This document shows, piece by piece, positions 1-12,431 of a stretch of DNA of 64,000 bases. The DNA comes from Zea mays. Its lineage: Eukaryota; Streptophyta; Magnoliopsida; Poales; Poaceae. The notes beneath the pieces were generated by a model that made no database searches, was not told the origin of the DNA, and worked only from the letters and a program-made list of their open reading frames with translations. The stretch is from NCBI RefSeq assembly GCF_902167145.1, contig NC_050096.1, positions 266,002,622-266,066,621 of the forward strand. Direction: 5' to 3'. Numbering within the stretch: the first letter of the stretch is position 1; each line of letters begins with the position of its first letter. The translations under genes and the position numbers were made by a program.

Positions 1-2035
1 ACATTATTAAATGGTGGTTCCTTTATTAAAGGTGTAGTGGTCGTGCTGCTACATCCCTATATTCCCCAAAGCAGAAATTAGGTGTCTGCATCAAACAATG
101 CAAGATGTGAGATAACACATCTCAGCAAGTAAACATAACAACAATAAATAGGACATTGTAAATCAACTGTGCTTACACAACCACGTGGTTCAGAACTTCT
201 TTCTTTTCTTTTGAACAGTAAATTGCAGCAAGCAAACAAGTAACTAAAAACTCGACGCCAAGTAGAATCACCATGCATAAGTCCAAATTATCCACATCCA
301 CATAATAGATTCCACACCTCTCCCATGAATGCACATGGCTACAAATGCAATAATGACTTCTGCCTCCATATCTCTAAGGATATGAAGCTGCACCATACCC
401 CTTCTCGGGCAACATATGATGCTCAATGTACCGGTACGGTCGGACCATAAGATCGCGACGAAACTTCAATGCAATGGATGATGAGTGCATTATGCATGAC
501 AACATCATGAGTTCTTCCCAAATAAAAATGTGCTAGACATTTACTTCCACCCATTCCACATAATAACCACTTGAGTAACATAATCAAACCTCAAACTCAA
601 CATATGAAATCCATGAAACATGAACATTTCCAAATGATGGTACTCAAAAGAAAATATGAATATGAACACAATAGCACAACATAATCAAGTACAAGACTCC
701 TCAACTGACAGACGGAATAACCATCACAGTTTTACTTGCCTTCACCGGAAGTTTGGGCAAATCCCTAAGAACGATCTGGAAGTCCACCACCTGTTTTTGA
801 CACCCAACTTAGTGCACCAAATTCACATAAAAAAACTCAAAACAACGCCGCACCTACGCGCAATCTCAAACCCCGCCGCGGGTAACAATTCTCCCCACAC
901 CAACCAAACTGCAGCGGCGCTGCCTAACAATTCCATAACTTTAAAATTAAGACAGCAGGGGTGTCAAACAAAAACTCCAGAGGCAACTACATAAAATTCC
1001 CCACAAGTTTTGTATACAATTTATGATTAAATTCTAACATCTAATTACCCCTAAACGGTCCACAAAATAAACCCTGCAATCTGTTTTTCCTGTTTTGGGC
1101 AGCGACATACTCGGATTCAAACAGCAATAACTTTTAAAATATAATTCCGAATCAAGCGCATAAGTACTTGTTGGAAAGATAAGAAAGAGCCCTTCATGAT
1201 TATTATACTGATTAACCCTAATTACTCCCGAAAAATCCCCAGAAACTGCTAATACTGCGGCTGTTCATCCCCCTGAAAATCTGTTTTTTTGGACAGCCAC
1301 ATACCCGGATTCAAACGGTGATAACTTTCAATTTATAACTCCAAATTGAGCGCATAAATACTCGTTGGAAAGGTAAGACAAAGTTCTACATGATCCCCAA
1401 ACTGATTTCCATTAATGTCTTACGAAAAAAACACAGAAACTGCTAGAACTACTGTTATTCATCCACCACCTAAAATTCTGGACAGCCCCCTCTACCCAAT
1501 CGCAAACGCAACCTCTAATCAATTGAATTGCAGCGCAAATGAACAAGGGATGAACACAAAAATCACCTTGGATTCTCCCCCTTTCCTTCCTCCCTTCTTC
1601 CCTCCACCAAAACGATTGAAGATTCGCACCACGTGACGATGATCCGAGCGGCAAGGATTGGCACCTTGGGAGGAGGAGATTGGGGGCGGCTAGGGTATGG
1701 TGGTGTGGCTGCAAGGATTGAGAGAGGAGGAGATGGGAGGGGGGTGGCGGCCAAGGTGTGGGGGAAGGGTGGGGGCGGCTGCACCAAGGGGGAGGGGGTT
1801 AGGAGGGAGGGCGGCTAGGGTTTGGGAGGAATAATGGGCCGAATCTCCAATCGCGGCCCAACTAGCCCACGCGACAGCTCCCGCCCCCATCGCAAGCGCC
1901 AAACCAAATAAATTCTACTGCCCTTGTTATGAATGTTTTCCACAAATTCCAAATCCCCAAAACAACAACCGGGTGAGGAAAAAAACAAAAAAAGAACAAC
2001 CCCCAACTTCTCTTCTTTGCAAACCGGGTATCACA
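1..2035 (-). repeat. 3' LTR of chromovirus (partial)
   Basis: Matches 7412-9446 nearly base for base and ends in ATCACA at 2035. The first roughly 328 bp of this LTR lie outside the window. Short frames inside it occur in both LTR copies and are not credible genes. Confidence 0.93.
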
Positions 2036-2048
2036 CTCTACCCCTCTT
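2036..2048 (-). other. Polypurine tract of chromovirus
   Basis: On the minus strand AAGAGGGGTAGAG directly precedes the LTR start TGTGATACCC. This is the expected second-strand primer position and fixes the element's orientation. Confidence 0.8.
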
Positions 2049-2111
2049 AAAAAGAATTCGACCTCGAATTCTGACGCTTCTATCGGAATGACAAAAGAAA
2101 AGATTAATGAA

Positions 2112-5100
2112 TCAACAACACTTACCCACAACGAAAAGTTCCGGGTACTTCTGCCGCATCAGCTCCTCAAGTTCCCACGTAGCCTCGCGCTCAGACTGAT
2201 TAGTCCATAAGACCTTGACATACTTAATTGATCTCTTCCTCAATACACGCTCTGAGAATTCCAATATACGCACCGGACGACACTCCAGAGTCAGATCCTG
2301 CTGCACCGCAATTGGTTCCATCTCAATCCGATGGTCCAGATCCCGCAAGAACTTCCTCAACATAGAGACATGAAAACCCGGGTGTACCCCTGCCATGGAA
2401 TCCGGCAGTAGCAAGCGATAAGCCAGGCTGCCCACTCGGGCCACGATAGTGAACGGTCCAATGTATCTCGGGCTGAGCTTCCCAGAGACACCAAATCGAA
2501 CAACTCCCTTAGTGGGTGATACCCTGAGAAGGACTTGGTCACCCACAGCAAATTCCAGATCCCGCCTCCTCACATCAGCATAACTCTTCTGACGACTCTG
2601 AGCTGCCAAAATATTCTGACGAATTTCCCGAACCTTTTCAGAAGTTTGCTGAACCCAATCAGGACCAACCAGGGATCTCTCTCCCAAAGTCTCCCAGCAC
2701 AGAGGAGAGATACACCGCCTGCCATACAAAGCCTCAAATGGTGCCATCTTGATGCTAGCCTGGTAGCTGTTGTTATAAGCAAACTCTACCAGTGCAAGAT
2801 GATCCTCCCAGCTACCCTTCCATGACAGAACACAAGCACGCAACATATCTTCCAAGGTTTGGATTGTTCGCTCTGACTGACCATCCGTCTGAGGGTGAAA
2901 AGCGACACTAAGCGAAAGCTTGGTGCCCAAAGCACTATGGAGACTCTCCCAGAATTTGGATACAAATTTAGAGTCTCGATCAGAAACAATAGACTTAGGT
3001 ACCCCGTGAAGCCTGACTACTTCCTTCATATACAAGGGAACCAAATCTAAAGCTGAATTTGTGGTCTTCATGGGAATAAAATGTGCAGACTTAGTCAAGC
3101 GATCCACTACCACCCAAATAGCATCCCTGCCACGAGGGGAACGAGGTAGACCCACCACAAAATCCATGGTGATATGCTCCCATTTCCACTCTGGAATTTC
3201 TAATGGCTTCAGCAAACCTGCAGGCCGCTTATGCTCGGCCTTCACGCGCTGACATACTTCACAGGCGGCCACATACTTAGAAACGTCAACCTTCATCCGC
3301 TTCCACCAGAAGTTTTGCTTCAAATCTCGGTACATTTTGGTTTCGCCAGGATGGACGGTGTAAGGCGTTTTATGAGCTTCTCTCAAGATATCCATCTTCA
3401 CCTCTGATTTCTGAGGCACACAGAGGCGGCCCCTGAAACGAACCAAATCATTCTCATCAATGGTGAACTCCCGCGGTTTACCATCACCCACCCTCTTTCG
3501 AGCTTCCTGCAATAGACGATCCTGCTGCTGAGCCGCACGCACTCTCTCCATGAGAGAGGATTGAAGAAGCATCTGAGTCTCCTTGCAAGCGGTGCCGACA
3601 TAACACAAAGCGATCCCCAAACGGTCCAGATCAGCGATCAGCGACAAGGCCACCTTTGGAACCCCAGACCTCCTAAGGGCATCAGCCACCACATTAGCCT
3701 TCCCCGGGTGATAATGAATGGACAAATCATAATCTTTAATCAATTCCAGCCACCGACGCTGCCTCAAATTCAGCTCCTTCTGAGTAAAAATATACTTGAG
3801 ACTTTTGTGATCGGTGAAAATGTCACAAGCCTCGCCATAAAGGTAATGCCTCCACGACTTTAGAGCAAAAACCACTGCGGCCAATTCCAGATCATGAGTT
3901 GGATAATTCCCCTCATGCTTTCTCAACTGCCTTGAGCCATAAGCAATCACTCTGCCTTCCTGCATCAGCACACAGCCAAAACCAATACGCGAAGCATCCG
4001 TATAAACTGTGAAACGCTTACCGCTCTCAGGCAAAGCTAGGATAGGGGCGTCCACCAACTTGCTCTTCAATGACTGATAACTGACCTCACAATCGCCGGA
4101 CCAGACGAAGGGAACACCCTTCTCCAAGAGCCTAGTCAAAGGCTTAGCAATGCTGGAAAAATTTGGTACGAAGCGCCGATAATACCCAGCAAGCCCCAAG
4201 AAACTTCGGATTTCAGAGACACTAGAAGGTCTCTTCCACTCCACCACAGCCGCAACATTCTTGGGATCAACCGCAATACCTTGCTGATTAATCACGTGCC
4301 CCAGGAAAGCCACTTCGGATAGCCAAAAGGCACACTTCTTCAACTTGCCATAGAATTGATTCTTCCTTAGGGCACCCAGAATGAGACGGAGATGCTGTTC
4401 ATGCTCGGCCTCGGTCTTTGAATAAATCAAAATATCATCCAGGAACACGACCACAAAATCGTCCAGGAATTCATGCAGCATCCTATTCATTGCTTCCATA
4501 AAGGCAGCAGGGGCATTAGTTAAGCCAAAAGACATGACTATGAACTCATAATGCCCATACCTGGTGCAAAAGGCAGTCTTCTCAATATCCTCCTCACGAA
4601 TCCTCAATTGATGATAACCGGAGTTCAAATCAATTTTGGAGAACACTTGGGCACCCCTCAACTGCTCAAAGAGGACCTCAATTCGGGGAAGAGGATATTT
4701 ATTCTTGATTGTCACTTGATTCAAAGCGCGATAATCCACACACAGCCGCTTGCTTTTATCCTTCTTCTCAACAAACAATACTGGGGAAGCCCATGGAGAC
4801 CTGCTAGGCCTAATGAAACCTTTAGCCAGCAGATCATCCAATTGCCACTTCAATTCAATCTGCTCCTTTGGGGCCATTCGATACGGGGCCTTATGAATAG
4901 GCTGCGTACCCGGGATCAGCTTAATCTCAAAAGCTGCATCGCGCTCTGGAGGAATGCCTGGAAGCTCTGCCGGAAACACGTCAGCAAAGTCACACACCAC
5001 CCAGATGTCCTGCACCCGCAAGGCAGCCTCACCCTCCACCACCATGGAGAAAAAGATCCCCGACTTCCTTGACCGGCGATCAGGAAGCAATTGCGCCAAC

Positions 5101-6890
5101 AAGGATAACGTGAACTTCGGGGAACTTCCCAAGAATACCACCTCCTTACCCGACGGCGCCTGCAATAACACTGTCTTCCAGAAGCAGGATATAACCGCGC
5201 GATACTGGGATAACCAATCCATACCCAAGATAACATCAAATGCCCCCAAGGAAATCACCACCAGATTGGCCGAAAAAACCTCATCAGCAAGAATGACGGA
5301 ACACCCCTGACAAACTGAACAGCTACTAATGGAGCCATTAGCAGAACTAACCAAAATTGGGTGACCCAACCTCTGCACCGAAAGACCAGCCTGCCACACA
5401 AAATCCTCCGAAACAAACGAATAGCTAGCGCCAGAGTCAAAAAGAGCATGGGCTGCAAACGAATCAACTGAAACCGTACCTGTCACCACGTCTCCTTGCT
5501 CCCTGCCATCCGTAGCGGGTAGCACATAAGCTCCAGAAATACCCGCAGAAGAGGAAGCCCCCGGAGTGAAATTAACAGAAGAACCCCACTGAGCCACTGG
5601 ATGAGGCAGGCGCGGAGCTCCAAACTGAGACGGCATAGGAGTAGGCGCGACCTGATACTGAGGAAAACCCTGCATCGGCACGAACTGAGAAGTCCCAGGC
5701 ACATAGAGCTGCTGCGAAGGAAGAGGAACTGAAAACTGCTGCTCAGCACTTGACATCATGTTGATGGTGCCCTGAGAAGAGGAGGAAGTCACCGGCTCCC
5801 ATCTGAGCTTCCCATTTGGATTCCTCCTACACACCACATCCTTATGGTCCTGACTGCAGATAGAACACCTCCCACTCCACTGGCACTCTGCACGGCGATG
5901 CGCATCACCACAGCGAAAACACACTAGCCCCAGCCCGGGCTTAGGAACGGCCCGAAACCTCTGAGTACTTCCTCCCGAAGTACCCGAGTCAGAAGATTTG
6001 CCACGGTAAGGATGGTGGCGCTGATGCTGAGACTTGCCCCTCTTGTGGGCTGGACCTCCAGTGTTGCCCCTCCTCGCGTCCTGGCTACGAGGCTGATCAA
6101 CACCCGAAGACTTCTGCGACTCCATGGTATACTGGTGTTGCATCTCCACACCCAGTGCCTGCTCCACCGTGGTACGGAAGTCCACCAACGGAAAGGCCCC
6201 CAATGCATGCCTGATAGAAGGCTTCAGACCCTGACGGAACTGGCTCGCCTTCTCCATCTCATTATAAGCCACATGAGGGACAAAGCGGACCATCTTGTTG
6301 AAGCCCACCTCATACTCTGTGACAGACTTCTTCTCCTGCTTGTAGGACTGCAAGTCAATCTTCATGTTCTCCAGAAAGGTGACCAGGTAGAATCTCCTTT
6401 CAAACTGCATGATGAAAACATCCCAAGATAGGACTCCTGGTGAGGAGGAGTGCGCTGCCTGCACGCCTCTCCACCAAATCTGAGCCTCTCCCTTCAGCAG
6501 CTGAGTGCCAAAGCGAACCCGATCTCCATAAGCAATCTCGAAGACAATCATCTTATCCTCCACATAAGTCAACCAATCTGCCGCCTCAACCGGAGTACCA
6601 CTGCCATCAAAAGAATCCAACTTCATGCCCATCCACTGCATCAGAGAAAGACCACTGACTGAAAGAGGCACCTCGGCCCCGCCACCTGGAACAACACCCG
6701 CAGGGACAGCGCCCCCGGGCACTTCTCCACCTCCAGCACCCTGAGCAGCACCCGCAGGGGCGACAGGAATGGCTTGCCTCAGAAGGGCCAACTCCTGCTG
6801 CATGGCCTGCATCGCGGCTAACATTGCCGCCGGACTCATCGAGTCCCCACTAGGAGCTTGCGGACTACCTCGAGCCCTACGAGGCGGCAT
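2112..6890 (-). CDS. Intact Gag-Pol polyprotein of a chromovirus with C-terminal chromodomain
   Basis: This 1592-residue polyprotein encodes every enzyme for reverse transcription and integration. In order: retrotransposon gag domain (about 125-225); two short zinc-knuckle-like motifs of spacing C-X2-C-X3-H-X4-C (about 325-350), one residue shorter than the classical knuckle; protease with DSGA (about 483); reverse transcriptase with FLDD (about 816); RNase H starting YTDAS; integrase with an H-H-C-C zinc site and a D-D-E triad (about 1240, 1305, 1340); and a terminal chromodomain (about 1530-1585) ending [17 protein letters not shown]. In chromoviruses this last domain is thought to guide integration to marked chromatin. 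The start MPPRRARGS is preferred over an upstream in-frame methionine because the 35 extra residues are hydrophobic and unlike gag. No stop or frameshift is visible, so the coding part may be functional. Confidence 0.93.
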   Translation of the reverse strand: MPPRRARGSPQAPSGDSMSPAAMLAAMQAMQQELALLRQAIPVAPAGAAQGAGGGEVPGGAVPAGVVPGGGAEVPLSVSGLSLMQWMGMKLDSFDGSGTPVEAADWLTYVEDKMIVFEIAYGDRVRFGTQLLKGEAQIWWRGVQAAHSSSPGVLSWDVFIMQFERRFYLVTFLENMKIDLQSYKQEKKSVTEYEVGFNKMVRFVPHVAYNEMEKASQFRQGLKPSIRHALGAFPLVDFRTTVEQALGVEMQHQYTMESQKSSGVDQPRSQDARRGNTGGPAHKRGKSQHQRHHPYRGKSSDSGTSGGSTQRFRAVPKPGLGLVCFRCGDAHRRAECQWSGRCSICSQDHKDVVCRRNPNGKLRWEPVTSSSSQGTINMMSSAEQQFSVPLPSQQLYVPGTSQFVPMQGFPQYQVAPTPMPSQFGAPRLPHPVAQWGSSVNFTPGASSSAGISGAYVLPATDGREQGDVVTGTVSVDSFAAHALFDSGASYSFVSEDFVWQAGLSVQRLGHPILVSSANGSISSCSVCQGCSVILADEVFSANLVVISLGAFDVILGMDWLSQYRAVISCFWKTVLLQAPSGKEVVFLGSSPKFTLSLLAQLLPDRRSRKSGIFFSMVVEGEAALRVQDIWVVCDFADVFPAELPGIPPERDAAFEIKLIPGTQPIHKAPYRMAPKEQIELKWQLDDLLAKGFIRPSRSPWASPVLFVEKKDKSKRLCVDYRALNQVTIKNKYPLPRIEVLFEQLRGAQVFSKIDLNSGYHQLRIREEDIEKTAFCTRYGHYEFIVMSFGLTNAPAAFMEAMNRMLHEFLDDFVVVFLDDILIYSKTEAEHEQHLRLILGALRKNQFYGKLKKCAFWLSEVAFLGHVINQQGIAVDPKNVAAVVEWKRPSSVSEIRSFLGLAGYYRRFVPNFSSIAKPLTRLLEKGVPFVWSGDCEVSYQSLKSKLVDAPILALPESGKRFTVYTDASRIGFGCVLMQEGRVIAYGSRQLRKHEGNYPTHDLELAAVVFALKSWRHYLYGEACDIFTDHKSLKYIFTQKELNLRQRRWLELIKDYDLSIHYHPGKANVVADALRRSGVPKVALSLIADLDRLGIALCYVGTACKETQMLLQSSLMERVRAAQQQDRLLQEARKRVGDGKPREFTIDENDLVRFRGRLCVPQKSEVKMDILREAHKTPYTVHPGETKMYRDLKQNFWWKRMKVDVSKYVAACEVCQRVKAEHKRPAGLLKPLEIPEWKWEHITMDFVVGLPRSPRGRDAIWVVVDRLTKSAHFIPMKTTNSALDLVPLYMKEVVRLHGVPKSIVSDRDSKFVSKFWESLHSALGTKLSLSVAFHPQTDGQSERTIQTLEDMLRACVLSWKGSWEDHLALVEFAYNNSYQASIKMAPFEALYGRRCISPLCWETLGERSLVGPDWVQQTSEKVREIRQNILAAQSRQKSYADVRRRDLEFAVGDQVLLRVSPTKGVVRFGVSGKLSPRYIGPFTIVARVGSLAYRLLLPDSMAGVHPGFHVSMLRKFLRDLDHRIEMEPIAVQQDLTLECRPVRILEFSERVLRKRSIKYVKVLWTNQSEREATWELEELMRQKYPELFVVGKCC

Positions 6891-7069
6891 AGCTGTAGCC
6901 ACAGGGATGAGAATAATAAGTAAATAAGATTGGCATAACATCTCTTCAGATAATGCCAAACTAGCACAAACAATAACATAACATATCAATAGCAAGACAG
7001 AAATCCCATCCTACATGTGCAGTGTGTCAATTTATTATTACCCCACTTGCTAGGATCTACAGCCTATTG

Positions 7070-7080
7070 TTCTGATACCA
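7070..7080 (-). other. Primer-binding site of chromovirus (initiator tRNA-Met type)
   Basis: The minus strand reads TGGTATCAGAA two bases inside the LTR that starts at 7083. TGGTATCAGA pairs with the 3' end of plant initiator tRNA-Met. Confidence 0.85.
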
Positions 7081-7082
7081 AC

Positions 7083-9446
7083 TGTAACACCCCACTGTTA
7101 ACACACAATGGATATCACCAAAAAACCCACTGGTCTAACTTACTCAACACAAGAGGCGTAATAAAGAAAGAAAAATATAGCAAAATCCGGCAGCACCTCC
7201 TTTGAAACTAACATAACAAGGAGGGGAAAACATGAAGTTCATACAGGATATAAAGACATATAATTCACATAGCAGAAACTAGATGCAAAGTGGTAAAGCT
7301 CATTTATGCCCCAACTGAAGTGAAACAAATGGGATAAGAAACTCAGCCCACCCCAAAATAAACGCTCAACCAAGAACAAAGCAATTCACTAGACTTGACC
7401 AACTCTAATTAACAATATTATTAAATGGTGGTTCCTTTATTAAAGGTGTAGTGGTCGTGCTGCTACATCCCTCTATTCCCCAAAGCAGAAATTAGGTGTC
7501 TGCATCAAACAATGCAAGATGTGAGATAACACATCTCAGCAAGTAAACATAACAACAACAAATAGGACATTGTAAATCAACTGTGCTTACACAACCACGT
7601 GGTTCAGAACTTCTTTCTTTTCTTTTGAACAGTAAATTGCAGGAAGCAAACAAGTAACTAAAAACTCGACGCCAAGTAGAATCACCATGCATAAGTCCAA
7701 ATTATCCACATCCACATAATAGATTCCACACCTCTCCCATGAATGCACATGGCTACAAATGCAATAATGACTTCTGCCTCCATATCTCTAAGGATATGAA
7801 GCTGCACCATACCCCTTCTCGGGCAACATATGATGCTCAATGTACCGGTACGGTCGGACCATAAGATTGCGACGAAACTTCAATGCAATGGATGATGAGT
7901 GCATTATGCATGACAACATCATGAGTTCTTCCCAAATAAAAATGTGCTAGACATTTACTTCCACCCATTCCACATAATAACCACTTGAGTAACATAATCA
8001 AACCTCAAACTCAACATATGAAATCCATGAAACATGAACATTTCCAAATGATGGTACTCAAAAGAAAATATGAATATAAACACAATAGCACAACATAATC
8101 AAGTACAAGACTCCTCATCTGACAGACGGAATAACCATCACAGTTTTACTTGCCTTCACCGGAAGTTTGGGCAAATCCCTAAGAACGATCTGGAAGTCCA
8201 CCACCTGTTTTTGACCAACTTAGTGCACCAAATTCACATAAAAAAACTCAAAACAACGCCGCACCTACGCGCAATCTCAAACCCCGCCGCGGGTAACAAT
8301 TCTCCCCACACCAACCAAACTGCAGCGGCGCTGCCTAACAATTCCATAACTTTAAAATTAAGACAGCAGGGGTGTCAAACAAAAACTCCAGAGGCAACTA
8401 CATAAAATTCCCCACAAGTTTTGTATACAATTTATGATTAAATTCTAACATCTAATTACCCCTAAACGGTCCACAAAATAAACCCTGCAATCTGTATTTC
8501 CTGTTTTGGGCAGCGACATACTCGGATTCAAACAGCGATAACTTTTAAAATATAATTCCGAATCAAGTGCATAAGTACTTGTTGGAAAGATAAGAAAGAG
8601 CCCTTCATGATTCTTATACTGATTAACCCTAATTACTTCCGAAAAATCCCCAGAAACTGCTAATACTGCGGCTGTTCATCCCCCTGAAAATCTGTTTTTT
8701 TGGACAGCCACATACCCGGATTCAAACGGTGATAACTTTCAATTTATAACTCCAAATTGAGCGCATAAATACTCGTTGGAAAGGTAAGACAAAGTTCTAC
8801 ATGATCCCCAAACTGATTTCCATTAATGTCTTACGAAAAAAACACAGAAACTGCTAGAACTACTGCTATTCATCCACCACCTAAAATTCTGGACAGCCCC
8901 CTCTACCCAATCGCAAACGCAACCTCTAATCAATTGAATTGCAGCGCAAATGAACAAGGGATGAATACAAAAATCACCTTGGATTCTCCCCCTTTCCTTC
9001 CTCCCTTCTTCCCTCCACCAAAACGATTGAAGATTCGCACCACGTGACGATGATCCGAGCGGCAAGGATTGGCACCTTGGGAGGAGGAGATTGGGGGCGG
9101 CTAGGGTATGGTGGTGTGGCTGCAAGGATTGAGAGAGGAGGAGATGGGAGGGGGGCGGTGGCCAAGGTGTGGGGGAAGGGTGGGGGCGGCTGCACCAAGG
9201 GGGAGGGGGTTAGGAGGGAGGGCGGCTAGGGTTTGGGAGGAATAATGGGCCAAAACTCCAATCGCGGCCCAACTAGCCCACGCGACAGCTCCCGCCCCCA
9301 TCGCAAGCGCCAAACCAAATAAATTCTACTGCCCTTGTTATGAATGTTTTCCACAAATTCCAAATCCCCAAAACAACAACCGGGTGAGGAAAAAAACAAA
9401 AAAAGAACAACCCCCAACTTCTCTTCTTTGCAAACCGGGTATCACA
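7083..9446 (-). repeat. 5' LTR of chromovirus (complete, 2364 bp)
   Basis: Bounded by TGTAACACCCC and ATCACA. The left edge is set by the adjacent primer site. The right edge is where similarity to 1-2035 stops and copia gag sequence starts. A GC-rich G/A-biased block (about 9060-9240) and an AT-rich block (about 8400-8830) are both shared with the other LTR. Confidence 0.93.
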
Positions 9447-10085
9447 GATCGTCTCCCGCTTGGTGATCTTGGTCACCTCATCTCCTTCGTGTGTGGTCTT
9501 TAGGACGTCCCAAATCTCCTTGGCACTTTTTAACCCTTGTACCTTATTATACTCCTCTCGACATAAAGAGGTGAGGAGTATAGTAGTTGCTTGGGAGTTA
9601 AAGTGTTGTATTTGGGCGACCTCGTCCGAGTCGTAGCCCTCGTCCCCCACCGTAGGTACCTGCGCTCCAAATTTAACAATGTCCCAAATGTTTGCGTGGA
9701 GTGAGGTTAGGTGATGCCACATTTTATCACTCCACACACAATAATCATCACCATCAAAATATGGTGGTTTGCCTAATGGAACGGAGAGTAGAGGAGCGTG
9801 CTTAGAAATACGGGGATAACAAAGTGGCATCTTACTATACTTCTTGCACTCATGGCGCTCAGAAGTAACGGACGCTGCGTCGGAGCCGGATGTGGAGAGC
9901 GTCGAAGAGTCGGTCTCGTAGTAGACCAGTTTCTTCATCTTCTTCTTGTCGCCACTCCGATGCGACTTGACATGGAGAGGGGATCCCTCCTTGGCTTTGG
10001 TGCTGGACTCCCTTGATGGAGCCTTCCCGTGGCTTGTGGCCTTCTCGCCGGTTTCCATCTCCCTCTTGGCGGATCCTCCCGGCAT
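9447..10085 (-). pseudogene. Sirevirus Gag, N-terminal 213 codons, interrupted
   Basis: The ATG at 10085 opens a lysine- and serine-rich leader, then the conserved copia gag block with PLGKPPYFDGDDYCVWSDKM and [10 protein letters not shown]. The matching block in the gag at 17968-20319 reads [20 protein letters not shown]. The homologous stretch continues to ITKRETI and then stops at the chromovirus LTR. Translation would run on into the LTR as a chimeric tail to 9273, an accident of the insertion. Gag normally forms the virus-like particle; this fragment cannot. Confidence 0.85.
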
Positions 10086-10120
10086 CACTTCGAGTTGTTA
10101 GACTCTAATGAAGCACCGGG

Positions 10121-10131
10121 CTCTGATACCA
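10121..10131 (-). other. Primer-binding site of the truncated Sirevirus
   Basis: The minus strand reads TGGTATCAGAG, complementary to initiator tRNA-Met, two bases inside the LTR edge at 10134. Confidence 0.85.
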
Positions 10132-10133
10132 AT

Positions 10134-11351
10134 TGAAAGTCACCTAGAGGGGGTGAATAGGCGGAATCTGAAAATTATAAACTTAAGCACACACTACAAG
10201 CCGAGGTTAGCGTTAGAAATGAATCCGAGTCCGAAAGAGAGGGGAAAACAAATCAACCAAGAAATAAAGCTGATGAACACGATGATTTGTTTTACCGAGG
10301 TTCGGTTCTAAAGAACCTAGTCCCCGTTGAGGTGGTCACAAAGACCGGGTCTCTTTCAACCCTTTCCCTCTCTCAAACATTCACTTAGACCGAGTGAGTT
10401 TTCTCCTTAATCAAGCAGGTCACTTAGACCCCACAAGGACCACCACACACTTGGTGTCTCTTGCTTTGATTACAATTCACTTAGGAACAAGAATGAGGAA
10501 GGAAGAACGCGATCGAAGCAACAAGAGTGCAAAAGAACACGAGCAAACTCTCTCTCTCAAGTCACTAGGTGGTTGGAATGAATTCTAGACTTGGAGAGGC
10601 TTTGATCTTTTGGAAATGTGTCTTGGAGTGAATGCACTAGCTCTTGTATTGAATGTGAAGTGCTGGAAACTTGGATGCTTGGAGTGGTGGTGGTTGGGGG
10701 TATTTATAGCCCTCAACCACCAAACAACCGTTGGGGGTGGCTGCTGTCGATGGGCGCACCGGACAGTCCGGTGCGCCACCGAACACTGTCCGGTGCGCCA
10801 GCCACGTCACCCAATCGTTAGGGTTCTGGAGCAGTTGACCTTTGGAGGCTTTGTCTTCTAGTGGCACCGGACAGTCCGGTGCCGCACCGGACAGGCACTG
10901 TTCAGTGTCCGGTGCGCCTCCGACCTCTGTTCTGACTTCTGTCGCGCACTGTAGCGCTGTCAGGAGCACTATTTGCAGTCGACCATTGCGCTGGTAGTCG
11001 TTACTCCGCCGTTGCACCGGACAGTCTGGTGGCATACCGGACAGTCCGGTGAATTATAGCGGAGAGCGCCTGAAGAAACCTGAGAGTGGCCAGTTCAGCC
11101 CTGTACGGTCCTGGTGCACCGGACACTGTCCGGTGGCACACCGGACAGTCCGGTGCGCCAGAACAGGGCACACTCGGTTTCTTTGCTCCTTTGTATTTGA
11201 ACCCTATCTTCAATCTTTTATTGGTTTGTGTTGAACCTTTATGCACCTGTAGGTCATATACTCTAGAGCAAACTAGTTAGTCCATTATTTGTGTTGGGCA
11301 TTCAACCACCAAAATTAATTATAGGAAAAGGTTAACCTTATTTCCCTTTCA
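10134..11351 (-). repeat. 5' LTR of truncated Sirevirus (1218 bp)
   Basis: Starts TGAAAGTCACC and ends CCCTTTCA on the plus strand. It contains a minus-strand TATA-like element (10701-10709) and eight full or degenerate copies of the palindrome CACCGGACAGTCCGGTG between 10757 and 11155. Its partner LTR is not in the window. Confidence 0.9.
10757..11155. promoter_or_regulatory. Cluster of eight CACCGGAC..GTCCGGTG palindromes in the LTR
   Basis: Perfect or one- to two-base variants of a 17-bp palindrome, some with a longer ACTGT centre, lie near the TATA-like box. Such palindromes are a described hallmark of Sirevirus LTRs. A regulatory role is inferred, not shown. Confidence 0.75.
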
Positions 11352-11397
11352 GTATGGGAATACACATTTCATGAAGTCATAGTTGAAGTGCACTAAC

Positions 11398-12431
11398 CTG
11401 GTGGGCTATATAAAAAAGTGGAAAACTTGATTTTTGGTAAAATATGTGAAGGACACAATGCTGGTGCAATGACAGATGCTAAATGCTCCACTACTTCACT
11501 GTGCAAAGGTACTGAATTACCAGAAGAAGCAAAAAAGGAATAAGGAGGGATTGCAGCAGAAGGAGCTCCACCAAGTACAAGGGTTGTTTCATTGCAATTA
11601 ACATGAAGTATAGGTTCATCTGATGGTTCCATGCCAGTCACCTAACAATTAATTAAAATATCAACAAACAAGCAACAATCCATAAAATAGTTACAATTAT
11701 GAGCAAATGCAGTTAGATATGAGCTATAAGTTCAATTGCTTGTGAAGAACTTATGGACTAAAGTAATTTTAAGTATGAAACATAAATATACCTTAAAGTA
11801 GATCATATTACGGGGATTCAGTCTATTATCCTGCTTATTGCATGTCAGGCAACATCTTGAGACACACTTCCAACTGTTTTGTATACCAAAAACATCTCCT
11901 CTTGCTAGGAACCTATCAAACTTAAAGTACTCGTTCAAAGCTTGATCTACCATGTCTTGGTACTCACTTCCTCCAAATGATGAATTTATCTTTAAAGAAG
12001 CAAGCACACCACAATCAGGAATCCTCATAACAGAAACTCGTAAATGCAATGCATATTTAGGCACTTGAGGGCATGGAAGAAGGTCTAAGTGAAGAGAAAG
12101 ATCACTTCTAGAACTGGCAGTTCCATCAATCTCTTCAGCTCGAGAACAGAACTTGAAAGGCTGCCCTTCTCTTTGAATAAGAAGTTTAAGGCAAGAAACA
12201 TGCAATCCCAAGTTGAATGCCAAAAGTGGGCTAACATAACCAACATCTTCATCCATGGATGTAAAACCAGTAGCAGAAAACGCACGACAAGGTAAGAAGC
12301 CCATTGCATGACCAGAAGGAGAGGCAGAGACCACTTGGTCAGTATGTTCTGAGCAGGACTTGTCAAGGGACGAGTTAACAATACTGCTTTGACAATCCTC
12401 CCAACATTATTGTCGTATTCTTGACAAGCAC
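11398..12431 (-). pseudogene. PEX6: PEX6-like (peroxisome biogenesis AAA-ATPase) gene fragment, two exons
   Basis: Two minus-strand exons, 12431-11792 and 11641-11398, are joined by a GT-AG intron (11791-11642). They read through the conserved region before the first AAA module of plant PEX6: GYVSPLLAFNLGLHVSCLK, VPKYALHLRVSVMRIPDCG, then TLVLGG and LASVIAPALCPS. PEX6 works with PEX1 to recycle the peroxisomal import receptor PEX5. The second exon ends in a good donor site (CAG/GTTAGT), and 46 bp later a Sirevirus is inserted. Near 12370-12415 the homologous reading frame switches twice, suggesting two small indels. Neither the upstream N-terminal exon nor either ATPase domain is in the window. 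Either this is a captured fragment, or the gene continues left beyond the nested insertions. The identity comes from remembered plant PEX6 sequence, so I hold it firmly but not absolutely. Confidence 0.75.

Larger units (their letters stand above)
1..9446 (-). mobile_element. Ty3/gypsy chromovirus (Tekay/Del type), left end truncated by the window
   Basis: A direct repeat (1-2035 and 7083-9446) flanks one long minus-strand polyprotein. The complete LTR starts TGTAACACCCC and ends GGTATCACA on the plus strand. A tRNA-Met-type primer site lies beside the right LTR and a purine tract beside the left LTR, both fitting minus-strand orientation. The right LTR abuts GATCG within a copia gag, so this element is nested in an older Sirevirus. 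The left LTR begins about 328 bp before the window, so the TSD cannot be checked. I count about 17 substitutions and a few small indels across 2035 aligned LTR bases. At the usual grass rate of 1.3e-8 this is roughly 0.3 million years. Confidence 0.93.
9447..11351 (-). mobile_element. Sirevirus (Ji/Opie group) fragment: 5' LTR plus gag start
   Basis: The 5' end of a minus-strand Ty1/copia element: LTR 10134-11351, primer site 10121-10131, and the first 213 gag codons up to 9447, where the chromovirus interrupts it. The rest should lie left of the window. The outer LTR edge ends CCCTTTCA at 11351 and is followed by GTATG, the expected TSD copy, inside a PEX6-like intron. The family assignment rests on the repeated CACCGGACAGTCCGGTG palindromes and on a gag start resembling the complete Sirevirus at 12723-21614. 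The two LTRs differ enough to be separate families. Confidence 0.88.

Noticed and set aside
1412..2131. Multiple small ORFs on both strands in the chromovirus LTR
   Set aside because: Repeated in both LTR copies with frame-neutral substitutions and no similarity to known proteins.
7070..7080. tRNA-like 3' ends at primer-binding sites
   Set aside because: Only 11-18 bases complementary to tRNA; no full tRNA gene fold is present.
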